DNA from: Cordia subcordata
Taxonomy: Eukaryota > Streptophyta > Magnoliopsida > Boraginales > Cordiaceae
Direction: 5' to 3'
Assembly: GCA_028554755.1 (NCBI GenBank)
Contig: JAPTOF010000030.1
Coordinates: 1,178,001 to 1,242,000, forward strand
Length of the DNA stretch: 64,000 bases
In this document: piece by piece, positions 30,712-40,691 of the stretch
Position numbering within the stretch: position 1 is the stretch's first letter
Layout: the number at the start of each line of letters is the position of its first letter
Notes under the pieces: generated by a model
What the model was told of the DNA's origin: nothing
Seen by the model: only the letters and a program-made list of their open reading frames with translations
Databases searched by the model: none
Position numbers and translations under genes: made by a program

Positions 30712-33700
30712 ACAAATAAGGGTAATGAATTAAACTTCTTGGCAAGCAAAATTGATAGGGCATTGGTGAACACAAATTGGATTCAAAACTATCAACATTC
30801 TCTCCTTTTGGTGGATAATCTGGGCATATCCGACCATTGCCCTCTTATCATGCACTCTTGTAAGTCTTGGGAATCTTCTCCTAAACCTTTTAAATTCTAC
30901 AATGCATGGACTTCTCATTCAGATTTCTTGAAGATTGTGGATGAACATTGGAGTACATGAGTTTTTGGTACCCCAATGTTCAAGCTCTTTCAAAAGCAAA
31001 AACTTCTCAAGAAAGCTCTCAAATTGTTTGATAAAAGACATTTTGCTTGTATTCGGAACACCATCAAGGAGCTTCGGGAGGAGCTAAAAGCTGTCCAAAA
31101 TGCCCTCTACAATGGTGAACACAACAACTATATTTTGGGCAAGGAAAGAAGCATTTTGACCAAATTGGAAGATCTTGAAACCTCCTATAAATCCATGCTC
31201 ATACAAAAGTCCAGACTTGATTGGATCAAAGAAGGTGATACAAACTCAAAATTTTTCCACAATATGGTTTGGCAACGCAGGTACAAAAACTCCATCAAAG
31301 CACTCAAGAATGAGAATGGGCAACTTCTTTTAGAGGATTTTGAAGTGAAAGAGGAAGTCATTGGTTACTATAAAAATCTCCTCAGCACAAGATCCTCCTC
31401 TCATGTTCATGTGGATTTTTGAAAGGAGATCATTGGAAGACATATTGATGATGAATTTGCTGCCAGCACTATTGCACCTATCACAAGAGAGGAAATCAAA
31501 TCCACACTCTTTTCCTTAATCCCAACAAAAGCCCGGGTCCCGATGGCTACACTTCCCAATTCTATAAGGTTGCTTGGGAGATTGTTGGAGAAGATGTTAT
31601 TAGTGCAATAAGTTCTTTCTTTGATTCTTGCAAGCTTCTCAAGGAGGTTAACTCTACCATCATTACTCTTGTGCCTAAAGTTTCCAACCCTTCCATGGTC
31701 AAAGATTTTAGACCCATCTCTTGCTGCAATACAATCTACAAATGCATCTCCAAGATCATTGCAAATAGACTTAAACATTGCTTGCCACAAATCATTTCAT
31801 GAAACCAATCAGCATTCATCAAAAATAGACTTATCCATGAAAACATTCTTATTGCTCATGATATTTTGAGAGGTTACTCAAGAAGGCATATTTCACCAAG
31901 GTGCTCCATCAAAGTTGATATCATGAAAGCTTTTGATTCACTTAATTGGAACTTCATCGAGTCCACTCTCTTTGCTTTTGGCTTCCCAAGAAAATTTACT
32001 GGATTATGGTTTGCGTTACTACCCCAAACTTCTCAGTTGCTATTAATGGTGGGTTGGAAGGCTTCTTCTTTGGTGCAAATGGTATTAGACAAGGTGACCC
32101 CATCTCTCCATATATTTTTGTTCTTTGCATGGAGGTTCTTTCTTGTCTTCTTAATGGGCTGGACAGTAAGCTTCGCTTTCACTTTCATCCAAAATGTGGG
32201 TGCCTAAAGCTTAATCATCTTTGTTTTGCAGATGATCTTTTTATCTTTTGCAAAGGGAACTTAAGATCCATTGAATGCATTATGGGTACATTGGAAACTT
32301 TCTCAAGTCTTTCTGGGCTGAAAATCAACAACTTAAAAATTGTGATCTTCTTTGGTGGGGTGAGCAATGATACTAAACTCGCTATCTTGGAGCGGGTTGG
32401 GTTTAAAGAAGGTGAGCTACCAATATGTTACTTGGGCATCCCCCTTGTCTCAAGAAAGCTTAGAAAATCTGATTACTTACCTCTTTTCGAGAAAATTTCA
32501 GCTAGAATTGATACTTGGTGCAATAATTGGCTCTCTTTTGCGGGAAGACTTGTCTTGATCAAATCCACTCTCATCCAAATTTGTGCTTTTTGGGCAAGTG
32601 CCACCCTCCTTCCCAAAAGTGTTGTGTCATCCATTGAATCAAAATTCAAGGCATTTTTATGGAGAGGAACTGGTCCTAAAGTAGCTTGGAGGGATCTTTG
32701 CCTCCCATTTCATGAAGGTGGACTTGGGATTCGTAAAATTGATGAAATCAACAAAGTTTGCTAGCTGAAAACTTTTTGGAGGATGTATGCTGAAAAGAGC
32801 ACACTTTGGAGCCAATGGATTCACTCAATTTATATCAAAAACTCCTCAATTTGGACCATGCAAGGCCACAAGGATGCTAGTTGGATTATTAAGGCACTCC
32901 TGAATTGCCGAGTTGAGGCAAAGAAATTCATTAAGCATAACATTGGCAATGGAGTTAATACACTCTTTTGGATTGATAATTGGCATAAGGAGGGCTCCCT
33001 CTTGAAATTTTGGAGCAATACACTTCCAAACCTGCCCCTCCTTGCAAAGGTTAGTGATCTTTTCACAAATGGTAGATGGAATTGGCCAATTCACCTCTCT
33101 CATATTGAAAGCCCTAGCTTTGTTATTAATGACACTAGCTTGGATAAGATTGGCTGGAATCTCTCACCTAATGAGGAGTTCACCTTCAAACACACTTGGG
33201 AGCACATTAGAAGGAAGGGAGACAACTTTGAGGGCCATAACATTATTTGGCACAAAAAGCATAGTCCAAGACATAGTTTCATCGTTTGGTTTGCATTCCT
33301 TGATCGTCTCAATACAAAATTCAGATTGCTACATTGGGGATTTAACATCAATCCCACATGCATCTTCTGCTTTATGGGTTGTGAAACGAGAGACCATCTC
33401 TTCTTTGAATGTTGCTTTACTAGGAGAATTTGGAGAAAAGGCCTTTGCATCTCTCTTGTCCCGGAGAATCTGATTTCTTGGAACGAAATCATTACTTATA
33501 TCACTCCTTTTGCACATGAAAAGCACTTGAAGGCTACCATCATCAAGCACCTATTTGGAGCAACCATCTATCACATTTGGAAGGAAAGGAATCAGCGTCT
33601 CTTCCAAAATGAAGCCAAGACCGAGGAGTACATTTTTAATACTATTTTTAATGAAGTTAGAGTTAAACTTTCTTGCTGTAGAAAATTTACTCCCTCTCCC

Positions 33701-33751
33701 TTGAACATTTCGCTTTGTAAATTGTGGAGGCTCAATGAGATTATTTCTTAG
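30712..33751 (+). pseudogene. ORF2 (EEP C-terminus, linker, RT, zf-RVT), E17
   Basis: EEP end SDHCPLIMHSCKS keeps the catalytic SDH. The linker has QKSRLDWIKEGDTNSKFFHN. RT: SLNPNKSPGPDGYTSQF, KDFRPISCCNTIYKCISKI, VDIMKAFDSLNWNF, frameshift near 32005, then 273 open codons with GIRQGDPISPYIF, LCFADDLFIFCKG (catalytic FADD intact) and YLGIPLVSRKLRKSDYL. After a stop at 32761-32763, 323 open codons contain the zf-RVT CIFCFMGCETRDHLFFEC and end LWRLNEIIS-stop at 33749-33751. Breaks seen: stops near 30958, 31420, 31800 and 32763 and two or three frameshifts. Confidence 0.92.
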
Positions 33752-33839
33752 TGCCTCCTCCTTTCCCCCACTCTTTTGTATGTACTTGTACATTCTTTTT
33801 GATTTGTGAAATACAATTACTCTCTTGCTCCGCAAAAAA
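30712..33839 (+). mobile_element. E17: 3.1 kb sense LINE, truncated in the EEP domain
   Basis: TSD AAGAAGTTTTTGCTTTTGG (19 bp, perfect) at 30693-30711 and 33840-33858, in the ORF2 linker of antisense E13. It begins at TNKGNELNFLASKIDRAL of the EEP and ends CTTGCTCCGC-A8. The long, perfect TSD and long open frames indicate a young copy. Confidence 0.93.
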
Positions 33840-33858
33840 AAGAAGTTTTTGCTTTTGG

Positions 33859-34328
33859 TAGAGGATTTATGTTGGAGTGCCAAAAACTCGTGCCTTCCAA
33901 TTACCATGAACAATCTTCAAGAAAAGCTTATGGCTAGTCCAAACATTAAAGAACTTGAAAGGCTTTGGTGAAAAGGACCAAACCTTGTGAGTTCACAAAA
34001 TGAGTGGGCAATGATCAAAAATACTTGGGGCCTCCACCGAAAGGAAAGAATCAACCAATGTTTGCATCCACTTATCCTTGGCTTAAAGGGCTTAGATGGT
34101 TTGTACCATTTTTGTGATTAATCTTAAACTTACTTAATTCACAAAAAAAATTTCAAAAATACCTGGGACCTCCACCGAAAGGAAAGAATCAACCAATGCT
34201 TGCATCCACTTATCCTTGGCTTAAAGGGCTTAGATGGTTTGTACCATTTTGTGATTAATCTTAAACTTACTTAATCCACAAAAAAAATATAATTGCCCAA
34301 AGCTCTATCAAGCTTGCTGGCCATGAAG
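33859..34328 (-). pseudogene. ORF2 EEP C-terminal part, E13
   Basis: Minus-strand decayed EEP: the FGTPTFILYQ-like region near 33880, KPFKFFNVWTSHKLFLKIVH, PLILFTHKV, then a segment duplicated in tandem (34015-34287), and ALGNLL-type codons near 34300 before E18 interrupts. Only similarity to other EEP copies supports the call. Confidence 0.7.
34015..34287. repeat. Tandem duplication of 138/135 bp containing an ORF1-only LINE tail
   Basis: Copy 1 is 34015-34152 and copy 2 is 34153-34287; they differ at only a few positions. Each copy has about 62 bp of E13 EEP sequence (from TCAAAAATAC) followed by about 74 bp of the 3' end of an ORF1-only element: the right stem arm TTGGCTTAAAGGG, GATGGTTTGTACC and CTTACTTAATCCAC-A8. 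The second tail shows that the short insertion was duplicated together with its left flank, by slippage or unequal exchange. Confidence 0.88.
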
Positions 34329-36447
34329 CTCCTCAAAGAGGTAAATGCCACTATTATTGCTCTTGTGCCCAAAACCCCAAATCCTTCCATGGTCAAGGAT
34401 TATAGGCCAATTTCTTGTTGTAATACTATCTACAAGTGCATTTCCAAGATCATTGCAAATAGGATAAAAGCTTGTTTATCCCACATCATCTCATGGAACC
34501 AATCAGCCTTCATTAAGGGTAGACTCATCCATGAAAATATCCTTATTGCACATGACATCATGAGAGGTTATCAAAGGAGACATATCTCTTCAAGATGTGC
34601 ATTTAAAGTTGACATTATGAAAGCTTTCGATTCCTTGTATTGGAGATTCATTGAATGCACACTTTTTGCTTTTGGCTTTCCCAAAAAGTTTGTGGATTGG
34701 ATTATGGTGTGCATCAAAACTCCTAGCTTCAGCATTGCTCTCAATGGAGGTTTGGAAGGTTATTTCTTTGGTGCAAATGGCATTAGGCAAGGAGATCCCA
34801 TCTCCCCTTACCTCTTTGTCCTTTGTATGGAGGTGCTTACATGTATGCTAAACAACTTGGCAAACAACCCGAGATTTCATTTTCACCCAAAATGTGGAAG
34901 CATAAAGCTTAATCATCTTTGTTTTGCGGATGATCTTCTTATCTTTTGTAAAGGGGATATGAATTCAATTGATTGCATCATGGACACATTGAAGACTTTT
35001 CAACTTACTCAGGGCTGATTATTAACAATGCTAAGAGTGTTATCTTCCTTGGTGGGGTTCCAAATGAGGAGAAAAGAGCAATCATGGATAGAATTGGGTT
35101 CCAAGAGGGTGATCTACCAATCGTTATTTGGGCATTCCACTTGTTTCCAGAAAACTTAGGAAGAATGATTGCTGTCCTCTCTTGGAAAAAATAAATTTTA
35201 AGCTTGATTCATGGTGCAATAATTGGCTCTCTTTTGCGGGAAGACTTGTGCTCATCAAATCCGTCCTTACTCAGATTTGTGCTTATTGGGCAAATGCTTT
35301 TCTTTTACTTAAAGGTGTTATGGCTGCCATTGAGACAAAATTTAAAGCCTTTTTGTGGAGAGGGACTGGTCCTAAGGTGGCATGGAAGGATATTTGTCTC
35401 CCATTAAAGGAGGGCGGACTTGGTATCCGGAGCATTGAAGAGGTTAACTTAACATACATGCTGAAAATTTTTTGGAGGATGTATGCAACAAAAGAATCGC
35501 TTTGGAGTCAATTGGTTCATGCAAACTATATCAAAGACTCTTCTATATGGATGTTACAAATTCCCAAGGATGCAAGTTGGGTTTTTAAAACACTTCTTGG
35601 CTACCGTGTTATTGCAAAGAGATTTATCCAACACAAGATTGGCAATGGAGCAAACACCTTCTTTTGGATTGATAATTGGCACAAGAATGGTTCTCTCTTT
35701 GAGCATTGGACTAATGCCATTCCACATCCCCCACTTCATACAAAGGTTTGTGAGATTTTCATTGATAGTATTTGGAATTGGCCAATGCACCTCTCCCAAG
35801 TTAATGTTCCAAAATTTGATCTTATTGAAGGCACTATGGATAAAATATCATGGAATCCTTCTCCATGTGGAGGCTTCACATTTTTTCACACTTGGGAAAG
35901 TATTAGAAGAAAGGGCACTCATTTTGAAGGATTTAATTACATTTGGCACAAGAGGCACAATCCTAAACGTAGCTTCATTGTTTGGCTTGCTTTTCATGAT
36001 CGCCTTAGCACAAAATACAGAATCTTGCATTGGGGGCTTAATATTAACCCACTATGTATATTTTGTTACATGGGTTGTGAGACTAGGGAGCATCTCTTTT
36101 TTGAATGTTGTTTCACCAGGAGGATTTGGAGAAAGGGTTTGCAACTCACTCTTGTTCTGAAAAATCTGATTTGTTGGCATGAAATTATTGATTACACCAC
36201 TCCATTTGCCCTTGAAAAGCATTTGAAGGCCACAATTTTCAAGCATCTTTTTGGGGCAGCCATCTACAACATTTGGATTGAAAGGAATCAACGTATCTAA
36301 AAAAATCAAGCTAGAACCGAGGAGTCTATTTTTGACACTATCTTTAATGATGTTGGAGTTAAACTTACAAATGGTAGAAAATTTCAGCCTTCTCTTTTGA
36401 ACAAAACTTTATGTAGATTGTGGAGATTAGAAGATATTATTGTATAG
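34329..36447 (+). pseudogene. ORF2 (RT + zf-RVT), E18
   Basis: RT blocks KDYRPISCCNTIYKCISKI, ISWNQSAFIKGRLIHENI, VDIMKAFDSLYWRF (Trp kept, Asn to Tyr), GIRQGDPISPYLF and LCFADDLLIFCKG (catalytic FADD intact) are open to about 35000, where one frameshift occurs. A second near 35120 leads into 390 open codons: GIPLVSRKLRKNDCC, SFAGRLVLIKSVLTQIC, GPKVAWKDICLPLKEGGLG and the zf-RVT CIFCYMGCETREHLFFEC near 36055-36108. A stop at 36298-36300 precedes the natural end (LWRLEDIIV-stop at 36445-36447). Confidence 0.92.
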
Positions 36448-36531
36448 GTACTTGTCTTCTTCACATCTTTTGTACATGTAAACTTTTGATTTGATGGAAT
36501 ATTACTAATCTTACTTGCCCCACAAAAAAAA
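34329..36531 (+). mobile_element. E18: 2.2 kb sense LINE, truncated in the RT domain
   Basis: TSD AAGCTTGCTGGCCATGAAG at 34310-34328 and AAGCTTGCTAGCCATGAAG at 36532-36550 (18/19), in the EEP of antisense E13. It starts at LLKEVNATIIALVPKTPN of the RT and ends CTTACTTGCCCCAC-A10. Confidence 0.93.
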
Positions 36532-36550
36532 AAGCTTGCTAGCCATGAAG

Positions 36551-36923
36551 TGCTCATTCTTGCTTCGGTTGCTATATGTAAAGTTTGGCCCAATGGAGTG
36601 GATTTCATGAAGATTAGGATGAGCAATACAATTTTTGAAATACCATTCACTTCTAGGGATGGAGTGGAAGTTTGATCTATCTCCACAATTAAGAACTCAT
36701 TGAAATCACCCATGCATAAAAGTAACCATTGTTGCACCAATTACTCCAAGAAAGAAGTTTATTCTAAAGAAGTTTTCTACTAGTAGTCTCGTTTCTCCCA
36801 TACACAAAGGCAACAAGAATAGCAAGTTGAACATCTTCAAAGGAGCAAAGCATACCTTGATCAAAAGTGTCAATAACCTTGAATTTGATGTTGTGTTTCC
36901 AAAATAGCCAAAGTCTACATTTG
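36551..36923 (-). pseudogene. ORF2 EEP N-terminal part, E13
   Basis: Minus strand: ERSNVDFGYFGNTTSNS (family: GRLWLFWKHNIK), KVCFAPLKMFNLLFLLPLCM, GETRLLVENF, CMGDFNEFLIVEIDQTSTPS (GDFNE retained), FTLGQTLHIATEARMS in a shifted frame. This is the truncated 5' end of E13, directly next to the E7-derived TSD at 36929. Confidence 0.75.
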
Positions 36924-36989
36924 ATCTCTCTCCATATCTCTTTTTTTTTTTTGCGAAGTAAGTAAGTATTTTATAAACAAATGTACAAA

Positions 36990-37315
36990 GTACAAGAGTA
37001 AAAGAATCAAAAAGAAGGAAGCCTATACAATGATATCTTCTAGCTTCCACTTCTTTCCAAGTGCAATGTTTGTGCGGGATAGGGGAAATTTTTTACAACA
37101 AGAGATTCTAGCACGTACATCATTAAAAATGGTGAGAAAATGCTTTCTTCCGTTCGGGCTTGCATGTTGAAGATGCATCTGTTCTGTTCTAGCCAAATGT
37201 GATTTAAAATGGTTGCCTTCATGCTTTTCTCTTGGGCAAGCGGTGTAAGATATGCCAAAATATCATCCCAACGGATAAGATTTTCAAACCATTCCTCCAA
37301 ATTCTTCTTGTCATT
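36990..37315 (-). pseudogene. ORF2 C-terminus (post zf-RVT), E19
   Basis: Minus strand: MTRRIWRNGLK, FENLIRWDDILAYLTPLAQE, KSMKATILNHIWLEQNRCIF, then RARISCCKKFPLSRTNIALG-type sequence, broken by a frameshift, and the WKLEDIIV end near 37040. The conserved KHLFGAAIY block is shortened. It joins at 37316 to the inverted segment. Confidence 0.8.
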
Positions 37316-38446
37316 ACAAGAACCATCAAGTTCAAAGAACCCCTATGGAATACTTGAGGAGATGAAAGAATTAAAAGAGGGCGAAATTGATACACACCAC
37401 CATTCTTCAAGGGAGACTCAAGTTGATGGATTACAACATGAAGTAAAGAATAGCTTGTCACCAGGGATTTTGGCCCCACCTACCTCAATACCATGATTAT
37501 TTGCTCATGGAGTATTAGGGCTTTAATTCCCCTAAGAAACAAAAGGAAATGAAGTTTTTGATCACCAAGCACTGCCTTGACATTTTTTGCATTTTGGAAA
37601 CAAAGGTGGTAAATAAGGATTGCACTCTTGCAATTAACTCCTCTTTTGACAAATTGGGTTTTGGCAACCATATGGATGAACAAGTTTGTAGGAGATTATG
37701 GCTTTTTTGGAAAAAAAACATCAAAGCAACTTACATTGATTCTTTTGTCCAAGCCATCATTTACAACTTTGAAGACGACAAGGAATCTATTGTTGTGGGA
37801 TTTGTCTATGGCCAGAATGATCATGTTTTGAGAAGAAATCTTTGGAAAAAGCTCATCAAATGGAGTCATTGGTGTACAGATAGGCATCTTTGCATTCTTG
37901 GAGATTTCAATGAAATCCTCAATTGTGGAGATAGGTCTACATCAGCAACTATTCCTAATAGTGCAATGGAATTCAAAAGGTGCATCACCTCATCAAATCT
38001 TCAAGAAATCAAGGGGATCGGCCCTTACATCACATGGACCAACAAAAGCTCATCAAGTTCATTCATTGCAAGCAAACTTGATAGGGCCTTTGCTAATGCA
38101 CTTTGGATGCAGGGATCAATTGATACTTTTTTGTTGGTGGATAGTCCCTCCATTTCAGATCACTGTCTACTCATTTTGCACTCTAGTAAGTCATGGACTT
38201 CGATGCCAAAGCCTTTCAAATTCTTTAATGCTTGGACCACAAATGATGAGTTCTTGAAGATTGTTGAACAAACTTGGAGTGCATTGGTTTTTGGCACTCC
38301 AATGTTTATTCTTTATCAAAAGCAAAGAGCACTCAAGCATGCACTCAAGGACTTTGACGAGAAGCATTTCTCTTTCATTCCTTATAAATTGAAGGAACTT
38401 AGGGCTGAAATCCAATTGGCCATCTATAAGGGAAACAATAATAAGG
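37316..38446 (+). pseudogene. Inverted segment of E19: ORF1 tail + ORF2 EEP endonuclease
   Basis: ORF1 tail (KNPYGILEEMKELKEGEID to APPTSIP-stop) ends in a TGA that overlaps the ORF2 ATG (ATGA at 37492-37495). ORF2 reads MIICSWSIRALIPLRN, a stop, then 303 open codons from 37549 with CILETKV, VGFVYGQND, CILGDFNEIL, ASKLDRAFANALW and SDHCLLILHS: all the EEP signature motifs after the first are intact. It is the best-preserved endonuclease in the window. The frame continues into the linker (FGTPMFILYQKQRALKHALK) and stops at the inversion edge. Confidence 0.9.
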
Positions 38447-40163
38447 TATTGTTTTTTTGAGTAAGTGGTAGAGAGCCTTCCTCTTTAGTTATAGATGAAT
38501 CTTGAGCATCCATCTTTCTATTATTTGGCCCCTTCCTCTTATCAACCACTCTCTATTCACTATAGTACTTAGGCTTTGAAGCATTATGTTGCTTGGAGTG
38601 ATTTTGGTGAGTGGTAGATTGTTGTGGCTTAGTGAAGCACTTTTCTTCAACATGTCCAACCAACTTGCAAAGTTTGCATTTTAGTGGCTTCCAAGCATAC
38701 TCAACTTGACCTTTTGCCCGAGCCCCATCTCTAAGTTTTGGGTAAATGAAGTCCGGCAATTTCTCATCCAAATTGACTTCAACACATATTCTTGGAAACT
38801 CTAGATTTCTCCTGGATTCCGTCAAAGCATCCATTTGCAAAGGCTTCCCTATAAAGCAACATATCCCAATCCTCTTTTTGACCAAAGACTCATAGGAACA
38901 TCCCATAGTTTGACCCATATTGAAACTTTTTGCAATGTAAATTGACATATTCAAGATTTGGCTTCCATTTCCTAAGTACTAAAGGCTTATGATTGACATG
39001 CCAAAGTTGTTGTAAGACATGTTGACAATATTCCTCCTTTTCAAATTTAAAAACATGGAATCCTTTGCCTTTATTGAAGATCTCAACTTTGCCAAACTTC
39101 CACCATGCATATTCAACCATATTTTTAATTAAAAAGAATGGAGGTGGGGCTCCTAGGAATTGCCCTACAAGGCAATGAGTCCATAATTTTTCCTCTTCCT
39201 CATAAATATCCACCAGTGGATCAACCACTTCTAACTCCATCAACAATTTTAAATTCATGCTCTTCTTCGAATTGTAAACTATTATCCACAAATTCTGCAA
39301 AATCACCTCCCCAATTTGAAGTTGGGGTACTAGTTGTAGGAACATACCTAAGTGATGGTGGTTTCCTCCATGCATTCACTTGTTTGTTATCCTTGCCATT
39401 TTCAGCTGAGCATTCCAATGGGTTCATTTTGATTGCTTTCTGATTATCTTCCATAATATCCAAGCCACCTTGACTCCTTTTGATTGAAGGCATGGTTGCT
39501 GATGTGGAGTTTTTTAATGACTTGGCTGCATTGTCATTTGGGGAGTGGGGCATATTCTCCTCCTCTTCAGTGGGAATGTGTGAACCGAGCGAAGGAAAAG
39601 AGTTATCAAAAACTTTTGTGTTTTGAATTTGACCAGAATCAAGTGGCTCTTGTACTTTCCTTGGGCTTGGAGAATACCTTTTCAACTCTTTCTTCTTCCT
39701 TGGTATTCAGCTCTTCTTGGGACGAAGGATTTGCTCCAATCTTCTAATTTTTCCTTTTCTTTGAAGTGCAAGTGCTAATAACACCATCGACATTATTTGA
39801 GGGAATGAAGAGGTTAGAAGCAATCTCCATTTCCAATTGTTTCTTCTCCTTTGTGCGCTCTTTGCTAATAGGTGAAAGGGACCTTGCTTTTATATTGAGA
39901 ATTCTCACAAGCTTGACTTTTTCTTTATCTTCTTTATCTTGTTCATCTAGAAGCTCTTTATATGTTTTACTCGATTCAAAGGCTTCAAATGCATCATGGA
40001 GCTCCTTGCTAGAGGTTGAGGAAACCTCTTCATTCTCAAAATGAGAACAAGAAGATGTTGAATCAACCTCGTCCGTGACACTATGAGTTTGAGTTTTTGA
40101 ACTTGGCCAAAATCCTTCACTTGCACATACGGGAGATCGACAACCTTTCTTCTTCTTAGCCAT
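38447..40163 (-). pseudogene. ORF1 (type B), nearly whole, E19
   Basis: Start at 40163: MAKKKKGCRSPVCASEGFW. Then VDSTSSCSHFENEEVSSTSS, KELHDAFEAFESSKTYKELL, KVKLVRILNIKARSLSPISK, and after a frameshift FDNSFPSLGSHIP (variant of the FPPL motif), NAWRKPPSLRYVPTTSTP, NWGGDFAEFVDNSLQFEEEH, PLVDIYEEEEKLWTHCLVGQ, DUF4283 to QQLWHVNHKPLVLRKWKPN, then CFIGKPLQMDALTESRRNLE, knuckle CKLCKLVGHVEEKC (intact) and a tail up to 38447. Three or four frameshifts. Type B, as in all ORF1+ORF2 units here. Confidence 0.87.
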
Positions 40164-40365
40164 GAAGACCAAATGAAGGGGCTTGGGGACGGGTTTGGAG
40201 AGAGTGTTTAGGTTGGTTGCAAAGGTTTATGGGTGGATGATGGTGGTTTGAAAGTAGTGTGTGGTGGTGGGTGGGTGGCTGGTTTCTAGAAAGCTAGAGA
40301 TATGGGAGAGAGTTTTCAAGCTAGAGAGAGAAGGGGCCTCTAATATCCCAAGCAACCTTATAGAA
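40164..40365 (-). promoter_or_regulatory. 5' UTR of E19
   Basis: Minus strand begins TATAAGGTTGCTTGGG, followed by CTTCTCTCTCTAGCTTG and CTCTCTCCCATATC, then a CCACCATCATCC tract to the ATG. Same layout as E20 and E24, with the pyrimidine block first and the CCACCA tract second. Confidence 0.6.
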
Positions 40366-40385
40366 ATCTCTCTCCATATCTCTTT

Positions 40386-40494
40386 GTTTTATGTATGGAA
40401 GTCATATGTAAGCTCAATAACTTGGAAAAAGAAAAGAGGTTTGCTTTCCATCCTAAGTCTGCCAAATTAAAGCTTAATCATCTTTGTTTTGCTG
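40386..40494 (+). pseudogene. ORF2 RT fragment, E7 continuation
   Basis: FVLCMEVICKLNNLEKEKRF, AFHPKSAKLKLNHLCFA: the RT segment that follows GDPxxPYL at 22305 and ends one residue before the catalytic DD, where E20 is inserted. In frame, no stop. Confidence 0.85.
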
Positions 40495-40691
40495 TAAAAA
40501 ACTTTTCTCTCTCTACCATGACTTTTCTCTCACCTCTTTCTAAGCTCCAACAAATGCGCCACCATACCACTACCATTCACCACCATAAAACAACCATCTT
40601 TCTCCTCTAAACCACCATCTACATATTCACTTGACGTAGCCTATACACTTTTTCACACCTGTCCTTTTGCCGCAACCTTGAGTTTGTGGCT

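Larger units (their letters stand above)
22306..36928 (-). mobile_element. E13: antisense LINE in E7 RT, itself split by six insertions
   Basis: The poly(T) starts at 22303. The TSD is imperfect: TTTCCATATCTATTT at 22291-22305 and TCTCCATATCTCTTT at 36929-36943 (12/15). Own segments: 22306-23287 (3' UTR and zf-RVT), 26228-27234 (RT), 29570-29952 and 30237-30711 (RT start, linker), 33840-34328 and 36532-36928 (EEP). The element is 5'-truncated in the EEP domain at RSNVDFGYF. Removing E14-E18 restores one ORF2 of about 3.4 kb. It is therefore older than all of them. Confidence 0.85.
36943..40365 (-). mobile_element. E19: antisense LINE with internal inversion and RT deletion
   Basis: TSD ATCTCTCTCCATATCTCTT (19 bp) at 36924-36942 and 40366-40384, overlapping the E13 TSD, so it was inserted beside E13 into E7. 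Minus-strand order: 5' UTR (40365-40164), ORF1 to just after the zinc knuckle (40163-38447), then a segment in plus orientation (37316-38446) holding the ORF1 C-terminus, the ORF1/ORF2 junction and EEP, then minus-strand zf-RVT end and 3' terminus (37315-36943, CTTACTTACTTCGC-A12). The RT is missing. Confidence 0.87.
10372..40494 (+). mobile_element. E7: sense full-length-type LINE (ORF1+ORF2), split by many insertions
   Basis: The 5' UTR begins near 10372 (GAAAATACTCTCTCTTC) and has the CCACCA-rich tract seen in other copies. The parts are 10372-11834, 17793-18071, 19598-22305 and 40366-40494. Each join restores a continuous domain: FAEFMSTNLQF to FEEEIDNVV; QQLWHV to NHRPLLLRKW; GDPFFPYL to LFVLCMEV. 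The last part stops at the 5' end of E20, and its 3' end is not found in the window. It is the outermost sense element of the 10-40 kb region. Confidence 0.85.

Noticed and set aside
30712..33839. E17 as a currently active autonomous LINE
   Set aside because: It lacks ORF1 and most of the EEP and carries several stops and frameshifts, although its FADD, SDH and zf-RVT motifs are intact.
34015..34287. A 62-bp target-site duplication
   Set aside because: The inserted tail itself is present twice, so this is a later tandem duplication and not a TSD.
36943..40365. E19 as two separate nested elements
   Set aside because: The outer TSD pairs the two ends of the whole unit, and no inner TSD or poly(A) was found at 37316 or 38446. 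A later inversion remains possible.
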